NCBI GenBank assembly: GCA_963719055.1
Contig: CAVRAU010000008.1
Coordinates: 248,001 to 312,000 of the forward strand
Origin: CAXMQZ01 sp963719055
Lineage (GTDB): Bacteria; Acidobacteriota; Thermoanaerobaculia; Multivoradales; JAHEKO01
Length of the DNA: 64,000 bases
Direction: 5' to 3'
Positions 57,945 to 64,000 of this stretch are shown here, piece by piece (positions within the stretch are counted from its first letter, which is position 1; each line of letters begins with the position of its first letter). The position numbers were made by a program, and so were the translations under genes. The notes beneath the pieces are model-generated. The model was not told where the DNA came from, did not search any database, and was given only the letters and a program-made list of their open reading frames with translations.

Positions 57945-59742
57945 CTACTCGGCCTCGGTTGATCTTCTGCGGGCCGCATTCATGGGAACCCGGATCAAGA
58001 CCAGGGCCACCACCGCAAAGACAGCCAAGGCCAACCATCCCCCGACGGGTCCATCCACGAAGGGCAGTCCATCCACTCCAAAAAGAACCTCGGTCAGGGA
58101 TCCCATTCCCAAGAGCACCAGACCCGCGATCAGTACCCCCGTCAGAGCTTCACCAGCGATGAAGCCGCTGGCCAGAAGGATGCCCACGTTGTCGAATACC
58201 GTTCTCTGGTCCGGGTCGAGCCGCCGTTGCGCCAACTTGTCTGCTGCGCCCTTCATCATGCCACCCACGAAGATGGCGAAGGTCGTCTCCAGGGGCAGGT
58301 ACATACCCACCGCGATGAGCATCGGCGCCGGCGCTTTGATCAGGATCAGTGCCACGGCGAGACCCACGCCGATGGCGATCAGGCCCCAGGGCATCTCCCC
58401 GCCGACGATGCCGGTGGCCAGCTGAGCCATCAAACCGGCTTGGGGTGCCGGCAAAGCCGTGTCGCCGATGCCGATGCCGCCCGCCGCGATGTTGCCTTCG
58501 TGCAAGAGCATGATGGGAAACACCAGAACGAAAGACACCACGATGGTGCTGATGATCTCGGCGATCTCCATCCGGCGCGGCGTACCGCCGACGAGATGAC
58601 CCACCTTGAGATCCTGGATCATGTCGCCCGCCATGGAAGAAGCGCAGCAGACCACCGCCGAGACCCCCAAGACCGCGCCGATGCCAGGCAGACCCGTGAC
58701 ACCAATCCCCACCATCAGCAGCGCGGCGACGATGAGAGTGGAAAGTGTCAGCCCCGAGATGGGCTGATTCGAACCCCCGACCAGACCCACCAGCCAACCA
58801 CCCACAGCCGAGAAGAGAAAGCCGGTGACGGTCATGATGACCGCTGCCAACAGGGCCCCGAACAGGCTGCCGGTGAAGTGATAGTAGATCAGGGTCATGG
58901 GAATGATCAGCACGAAGGCGGCTACCATGACATAGCGAAGATTGAGGTCCAGCTCCAGTCGGGACGGGCCGTCACCCGCCGATCCCACGGCAGATCCATG
59001 GGGCCGCAAAGCCCCTCGAATCGCCTGGGTCAGAGACCCCCTCAACCCCCAGAGGGTGTAGAGGGCGCCTACCAACATGGCGCCGACTGCGATGGGGCGG
59101 ACATTGTTGTACCAGACGGTATAGGCCAGATCGGGCCACTCGGGCTCGACACCAGCCCCCAACTGCTGAGCCAGTTGTGGATTGAGAAAAAGGGCCAGGG
59201 GGATGAACACAAACCAGGCTAGCAACCCGCCGGCGAAGATTGATCGAGGACAATCTGGGACCGATGATGAAACCGACGCCGATCAGCGCCGGGCTCGCCG
59301 CCGGCGTCGCGACGAGCAGACCACCCGTGTGCTCGACACTTCCCATGGGCGCCCGGGAAGGGAAGAAGTGATGGACCACCGACTTGGGAAACTGCAGAAA
59401 GAACTCGGAGGTTTCTCGAACCAGATTCAAGCCGCTGCCATTTTTGAGAAATTCAATCACCATCCCCAGACCGAGAGCACCAAATACGTAGCGGGCACCA
59501 CTCTCTCCCTTTTGCCCTGCTCGGACGATCTCATAGGCAGGCGATGGCAATGACCGCGGCCGGGAAGGTGCCGAGATCGTCATTCCCGCCCGCAGCCCGA
59601 GATAGGCATTGGCCGCTCCCAGCACCACAGCCATGACGATTCCCAGAAGAAGGGCCCTCCAGGTCAACTCCGGAAGATTCGTTTCAGCTGGGACGTAAGG
59701 CTTCTCAGCTGGAGAGTCGGGCTTGGGTCCTGGATTCTCCAC
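57945..59742 (-). CDS. OPT-family oligopeptide/metal-chelate transporter (frameshifted)
   Basis: 598 aa after one correction; a polytopic membrane protein of the OPT superfamily. N-terminal ELTWRALLLGIVMAVVLGAANAYLGLRAGMTIS is the typical first-helix motif; later GGSNQPISGLTLSTLIV, SSMAGDMIQDLKVGHLVGGTPRRME and GLPFVDGPVGGWLA. Substrates in this branch are peptides or metal chelates. The frame breaks near 59240; a further local stretch at about 59535-59570 is out of frame and reads FPAAVIAIA in the neighbouring frame, the expected sequence. Confidence 0.85.
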
Positions 59743-59765
59743 GCAAAGTCCCCCTGTTCGAGAAA

Positions 59766-59844
<79 letters not shown>

Positions 59845-60005
59845 AAAAGATTTGGCTGCCAACGCTCCACCGACACCGGACCACAGGTTCGAGCGTTCGG
59901 AATAGCGGCGGAAGAATACCTCTGGCTGCCGGGAGGGTCAAGGACAGGGAACCCTTCCTATAGAATCGTCGTCTCGGAAGACCGTCCATCCCAAGCGAGG
60001 AGATC

Positions 60006-60206
60006 ATGTCGATTCAGACTCTCTCGGAGCTCTTTCTGGAGATCTCGGGTTACGACAAACCGAACTGCATGCAGCAGAAGGTCGGGGGTCGATTTCAGCC
60101 GCTCTCGACCCTGAAGATCAAACGCCGGGTCGTCCACCAGAAGTTCGGCTATCTCATCGAAGAGATGTACTCCGTCGCCGAAGAGACGCACCCCGGCCAA
60201 CGGTAG
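60006..60206 (+). CDS. 66-aa ORF resembling the N terminus of long-chain acyl-CoA ligase
   Basis: A short gene with a good ribosome site (GAGGAGATC) and ATG. The first 43 residues (SIQTLSELFLEISGYDKPN, MQQKVGGRFQPLST, IKRRVVH) look like the start of AMP-binding fatty-acyl-CoA ligases, which continue for some 550 residues more. Here the similarity stops and the frame closes after a short charged tail (IEEMYSVAEETHPGQR). It may be an internally deleted fadD remnant or a small protein in its own right. It lies 22 bases before the fadJ start, in the same direction. Confidence 0.5.
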   Translation: MSIQTLSELFLEISGYDKPNCMQQKVGGRFQPLSTLKIKRRVVHQKFGYLIEEMYSVAEETHPGQR

Positions 60207-60228
60207 TCGCATGACCGAGGGGACCACC

Positions 60229-62397
60229 ATGGAATCGGCGCTCCACCTGCAAGTTCGTAGCGATGGCCTGGCGACCCTGACGTTCGATCTGCCCGACAAG
60301 AAAGTCAACGTCTTCACTCTCCAGGTGCTGGAGGAATTCCGGACTGCTATTGGCGAGCTCTCGTCCCGGCAAGACATCAAGGCGCTCATCCTCCTCTCGG
60401 GCAAACCCGGGACGTTTATCGCCGGCTTCGACATCGAGGAGATCGCCGGCGTCACCGACCCGGAGGAGGCCGAGGAGGGCTCGCGGGTCGGCCACCGTCT
60501 ATTCGACAGTTGGAGCCGGCTGCCCTTCGCCACGATTTCCGCCGTGCAAGGTATCTGTCTAGGAGGCGGCACGGAGCTCTCTTTGGCCTGCGACTACATC
60601 GTCATCAGCGATCGATCTGACATTCGCATCGGTCTACCCGAAGTCCGTCTCGGGATCGTCCCGGCCTGGGGTGGCTGCAGCCGCCTGCCACATCGCGTCG
60701 GCATCACGGCCGCCCTCGACATCATCCTGGCCGGCAAGGCGGTCAACCCCCGCAAAGCATTCAAGATAGGGCTGGCCGACGCCCTGCTCCCGGATGCTGC
60801 CTTCCTCCATCACGTGCGAGATTTCGCGGCTGGAATTGCCCAGGGCAACAGACCCGCGAAACGTAGGAAGGACCTCAAAACGAGGCTCCTGGAGACCCAC
60901 CCCCTGGGCCGCAACATCGTCTTCAATCAGGCCCGCAAGCAGGTGATGAACAAGACAGGTGGGCACTATCCGGCCCCCCTGCGGGCTATCGAGGTCATCG
61001 AGATCGCGGTCGCCCAAGGACTCGAGGCCGGTCTCGACGCCGAGGCGAGGGCCACCCGAGAGCTGGCGGTATCGCCCGTGTCGAAGAATCTCATGCATGT
61101 CTTTCGACTGATGGAAGGAGCGAAGAATCAAGCGTTGCCGGCCGACCCCCGAACGCTGCGCGCCACTGCGGTCCTGGGAGCCGGTGTCATGGGCGGTGGA
61201 ATCGCTCAGCTCATTGCCGATCGCGCCGATCTACCGGTCCGCCTCAAGGATCTGGCGCCGGGTCCGCTAGCGAGCGGTCTCGCCCACGCCGCGGCGTTGT
61301 TCAAGCAGCAGGTCGAGCGCCGGCGATTGAGCAAGCCGGCGGCCAAGGAAAAGATGAACCTGATCCTGCCGACTCTGGAGTACTCGGGCTTTGGGCGAAT
61401 CGACCTGGTAATCGAGGCGATCGTCGAAGAGTTGGATATCAAAAAGAGAGTTTTCGCAGATGTCGCATCGCACGTACCAGAAGATGCTGTTCTGGCCTCC
61501 AATACGTCGTCGCTGTCCATCGATCTCATCGCCGAGGACACCCCACACCCCGAGCGCGTCGTCGGGATGCACTTCTTCAATCCTGTCGACCGGATGCCCC
61601 TCGTGGAGGTCATCCGCGGCGATGCAACCAGCGACGAGGCCGTCAGCACGATCGTGGAATTCTCCCGCCAACTCGGCAAGACTCCCGTCATCGTTGGCGA
61701 TGGTCCGGGCTTCCTGGTCAACCGATTGCTGGGTTTCTACATGACGGAGTCTCTCTGGCTCCTGGAGGAAGGTCACAGCATAGAAGAGATCGACGGCGCC
61801 ATGACCGACTGGGGAATGCCGTTGGGACCGTTGGCGCTCATCGATGAGGTCGGCACCGATGTGGCTGTCAAGGTGGCGCACATCCTCGCCGCAGCGTTCG
61901 GTGACCGTCTGCCTCTGCCAGAGTGGGCGGATCGCCTTGCGGGATCGGGTCGCTTGGGCGCCAAGTCCGGCCAAGGGATCTACCTCTACAAAGATTCCGA
62001 GAGACAAGGTCCCGACCCAGGGACCTATGACCTCCTGGGACTGGAGCCCCCGAGCTCCGCGCCGGTGACCCCCGACCTGGTGGACCGGCTGGTTCTACCC
62101 ATGGTCGACGAAGCAGCACGGTGCCTGGCAGAGCGTATCGCGAGCAGTGCTGGGGACGTCGACCTGGCGATGATCATGGGAACCGGTTTTCCGCCCTTTC
62201 GGGGTGGTCTCTGCCGATGGGCGGACCGCCAGGGCCTGGCGGAGCTGGTCACCATCCTCGAGGGTATGGCAACCGATTTTGGCGAACGCTTCCACCCCTC
62301 AGCGGCATTGGTACGGGCCGACGGAGGCCGGCGGTCTGTACGCCTTGTTTGGCTGAATTTGAACGGCATCGATTTTGCTATAGCTAAGCCAGAGTGA
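60229..62397 (+). CDS. fadJ: Trifunctional fatty-acid oxidation subunit FadJ (enoyl-CoA hydratase / 3-hydroxyacyl-CoA dehydrogenase)
   Basis: A 722-aa two-domain beta-oxidation enzyme. N-terminal crotonase domain (about 1-190): FIAGFDIEEIAG, oxyanion GICLGGGTELSLACDYIV and PEVRLGIVPAWGGCSRLP with the catalytic Glu. NAD-binding domain from about 310: VLGAGVMGGGIAQLIAD, ASNTSSLSI, GMHFFNPVDRMPLVEVI; then the dehydrogenase C-terminal domain (DGPGFLVNRLLGFYM) and a second repeat near 630-690. The ATG at 60229 is chosen for the GAGGGG eight bases upstream; an ATG at 60211 has none. No thiolase (fadI) gene follows. Confidence 0.93.
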   Translation: MESALHLQVRSDGLATLTFDLPDKKVNVFTLQVLEEFRTAIGELSSRQDIKALILLSGKPGTFIAGFDIEEIAGVTDPEEAEEGSRVGHRLFDSWSRLPFATISAVQGICLGGGTELSLACDYIVISDRSDIRIGLPEVRLGIVPAWGGCSRLPHRVGITAALDIILAGKAVNPRKAFKIGLADALLPDAAFLHHVRDFAAGIAQGNRPAKRRKDLKTRLLETHPLGRNIVFNQARKQVMNKTGGHYPAPLRAIEVIEIAVAQGLEAGLDAEARATRELAVSPVSKNLMHVFRLMEGAKNQALPADPRTLRATAVLGAGVMGGGIAQLIADRADLPVRLKDLAPGPLASGLAHAAALFKQQVERRRLSKPAAKEKMNLILPTLEYSGFGRIDLVIEAIVEELDIKKRVFADVASHVPEDAVLASNTSSLSIDLIAEDTPHPERVVGMHFFNPVDRMPLVEVIRGDATSDEAVSTIVEFSRQLGKTPVIVGDGPGFLVNRLLGFYMTESLWLLEEGHSIEEIDGAMTDWGMPLGPLALIDEVGTDVAVKVAHILAAAFGDRLPLPEWADRLAGSGRLGAKSGQGIYLYKDSERQGPDPGTYDLLGLEPPSSAPVTPDLVDRLVLPMVDEAARCLAERIASSAGDVDLAMIMGTGFPPFRGGLCRWADRQGLAELVTILEGMATDFGERFHPSAALVRADGGRRSVRLVWLNLNGIDFAIAKPE

Positions 62398-62463
62398 TTA
62401 CAGTGGACTATTCTCCGTAGACAGACGAGTCCGACCGACTCGCAGCCTGAAGGAGTTCCCAAG

Positions 62464-63571
62464 ATGCGATTCAAGCCAGCTCTCATCGTGATTCTCGCTG
62501 TATGGACCAGTGCCCTATCGGTGACTGCGCAAGAGCAGGAGGAGCCGGAAACGACCATCAAGGAGCGCCTCGAGGTGACAGAAGTGCTCTTGGATGTGGT
62601 CGTCACCGACGGCGCCGGTAACATCATCATCGGTCTCCTACCGGAAGACTTCCTCATCCAGGACGCTGACCGGGAGGTGCCTGCCAAGACCGCCACCTTT
62701 TACAGCAACCGGCAGTTCGTCCAATCGGGAATCTCTGCCGAGAAGACTCGGTGTCTCCGCTGACGACATCGTCTCGGATCGGTACTTCATCTTCTTCTTT
62801 CACGACCAACGATTCGAAGATCCGGCGCTGACCGCCAATATCCTCGACGCCATCCGCTGGAGCAAGAATTGGGTCCGTTACGAGAGCCTCGCTAACGACT
62901 GGATCGCGATTCTGAGTTACGACGCCAGCTTGAAGGTGCACCAGGACTTCACCAACAACAAAGAAGAGCTTCTCCGGGGTCTGGACAGTGTTGCCAAGTC
63001 CGCCAATCCGGGCAGCACCTGGCCCTCGCGCATCGAGGAAACCGAAGGGGCGAGCCTCCGAGCGTATCTGCCCCAAGGCAAGGATCTTCGCAAGCAGACA
63101 CGCAGAATTTACAGCGCTATCGATCTAGTGGCTGACGCCGCAGGCCATAGCGTCGGCCGCAAGAACCTGCTGCTCTTCAGTGTCGGTCTCGGCCAGGCGC
63201 GCACGAATCTCTACTCCGCACCGGACGTGCGCTATTGGCCACCGATGATGGAGTCGCTCAACGACAACAACGTGGCGGTCTACGCGATCTCCTGGATCAA
63301 GAACGCCGCCCTCGAAACGGAAGAACAGACAAACCTCAGTAACTCACTGAGCGCTCTGGCAGTCGACACCGGTGGTCGGTACTTCGGCAACTTCGTGAAC
63401 TTCAAGCAGCCGCTGACAACCATCAACGAGGACAACAACGGCTACTACCTGCTGAGCTATGACGCTGAGTACCCGGCTGGAAAAGAAGGCTTCCGCGAAG
63501 TGAAAGTCAGCGTCCAGAATCCGGACTTCGTCGTCCGGGCCCGCAAGGGTTACAAATTCGGCGACGATTAG
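62464..63571 (+). CDS. VWFA-related acidobacterial exported protein (frameshifted)
   Basis: 368 aa after one correction. Signal peptide KPALIVILAVWTSALSVTAQ; then the opening typical of the acidobacterial VWFA-related family (VTEVLLDVVVTDGAGNIIIGLLPEDFLIQDADREV). A von Willebrand A-like domain follows (YFIFFFHDQRFED, WIAILSYDASLKVHQDFT, KNLLLFSVGLG) and ends LAVDTGGRYFGN, YYLLSYD and VRARKGYKFGDD. The frame breaks near 62750. The function is unknown, but the family is a useful lineage marker. A TTTGCTATAGC box lies at 62374-62384, inside the fadJ end. Confidence 0.85.
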
Positions 63572-63593
63572 AGGTTGTCTCGGCAGCCGCGAC

Positions 63594-64000
63594 TCAGGTG
63601 GCACCGTTGGGACCGACTTCCACCAGGATCACCGTGATGTTGTCGACCCCACCCTTCTCGTTGGCCAGACCCACCAATTGCCGGCAGTGATCCTCCAGGC
63701 TGCCTTCGGCAGTCAACAGGTCGCGGATCTCGTCGTCGGTCAACATGGTGGTCAAGCCGTCCGAGCAGATCAGGTACACGTCGCCTTCGTCGACAGGCAC
63801 CTCGCGCCGATCGACCTCGACCTGGTGATCTCCCCCCACGGCCCTGGTAACCACGCTCTTGAGCGGGTGGCTGCGAGCCTGCTCTGGTGAGAGATAGCCG
63901 GCTTTGACCTGTTCGTTGACCCAGGTGTGGTCTTCGGTCATCAACTCCAGGTCGCCCGCTCGGAGACGATAGGCACGACTGTCCCCCACATGCGCCAAAA
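63594..64000 (-). CDS. PP2C-type protein serine/threonine phosphatase (partial)
   Basis: The C-terminal 135 or so residues of a bacterial PP2C (Stp/PrpC-like) phosphatase; the start lies beyond the right edge. Visible: AHVGDSRAYRLRAGDLELMTEDHTWV, HPLKSVVTRAVGG, YLICSDGLTTMLTDDEI and EKGGVDNITVILVEV, i.e. the metal-binding Asp residues of motifs near GDSR, SDG and DN. It usually opposes a Hanks-type Ser/Thr kinase, not seen here. It is convergent with the VWFA-protein gene. Confidence 0.92.
   Translation of the reverse strand, partial: LAHVGDSRAYRLRAGDLELMTEDHTWVNEQVKAGYLSPEQARSHPLKSVVTRAVGGDHQVEVDRREVPVDEGDVYLICSDGLTTMLTDDEIRDLLTAEGSLEDHCRQLVGLANEKGGVDNITVILVEVGPNGAT

Overview
The window looks like chromosomal DNA of a GC-rich, Gram-negative bacterium, most likely an Acidobacteriota (perhaps Thermoanaerobaculia). 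The reasons are a protein of the acidobacterial VWFA-related type at 62.46-63.57 kb, outer-membrane-type genes (lnt, a TonB-like protein, an O-antigen-ligase-like protein, lipoproteins), and housekeeping genes in short operons with four-base start/stop overlaps. There are no phage, IS or CRISPR elements. The only stable RNA gene seen is a tRNA-Pro(CGG).

Layout. 0-7 kb: korBA (2-oxoacid:ferredoxin oxidoreductase), a membrane SpoIIE/RsbU-type phosphatase, a lytic transglycosylase, a Xer recombinase and a LeuB-type dehydrogenase. 7-20 kb: a DUF2071-like protein, an M28 lipoprotein peptidase, a tandem CDGSH protein, add, coaD, a secreted beta-propeller protein, an S55 (SpoIVB-like) peptidase, tsaC, recN, a Crp-type regulator and proline dehydrogenase. 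20-23 kb: an orphan PaaA/BoxB-like diiron protein, a GNAT acetyltransferase and an EamA transporter. 23-29.4 kb: a minus-strand cluster lpdA - E2 acyltransferase - lipB - archease - rtcB - lipA, mixing lipoate-dependent enzymes with the RtcB/archease RNA ligase pair. 29-42.8 kb: fbaB, hydrolases, NUDIX, two sugar-transfer-like envelope genes, prfB, lnt, SPOR, slipin/NfeD and a TolB-like propeller. 43-54.4 kb: TPR proteins, an O-antigen-ligase-like protein, ParA, a TonB-like protein, kbl/tdh and a MacB-type exporter. 54.4-64 kb: AmmeMemoRadiSam proteins A and B, Na+/solute and OPT transporters, tRNA-Pro, fadJ, the VWFA protein and a PP2C phosphatase.

Main finding. The rtcB gene is interrupted by one in-frame UGA exactly where RtcB enzymes carry the metal-bridging cysteine (GGVGYDIN-UGA-GVRLL; residue 95, equivalent to Cys98 of Pyrococcus RtcB). 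Frame and homology continue unchanged on both sides. Starting 13 bases after the UGA is a 7-bp hairpin with the loop AGGUCU, the apical loop of the Escherichia coli fdhF SECIS. This is what a selenocysteine codon looks like and suggests a selenoprotein RNA ligase, with its activator archease encoded upstream.

Sequence quality. About 30 single-base frame breaks occur in conserved genes. Nearly all are +1 insertions, and removing them restores full-length proteins. They are probably consensus errors and are marked gene by gene. The UGA in rtcB is different: it changes no frame. The prfB frame change is also different, because it sits on the classical RF2 autoregulatory site CGG GGG UAU CUU UGA.
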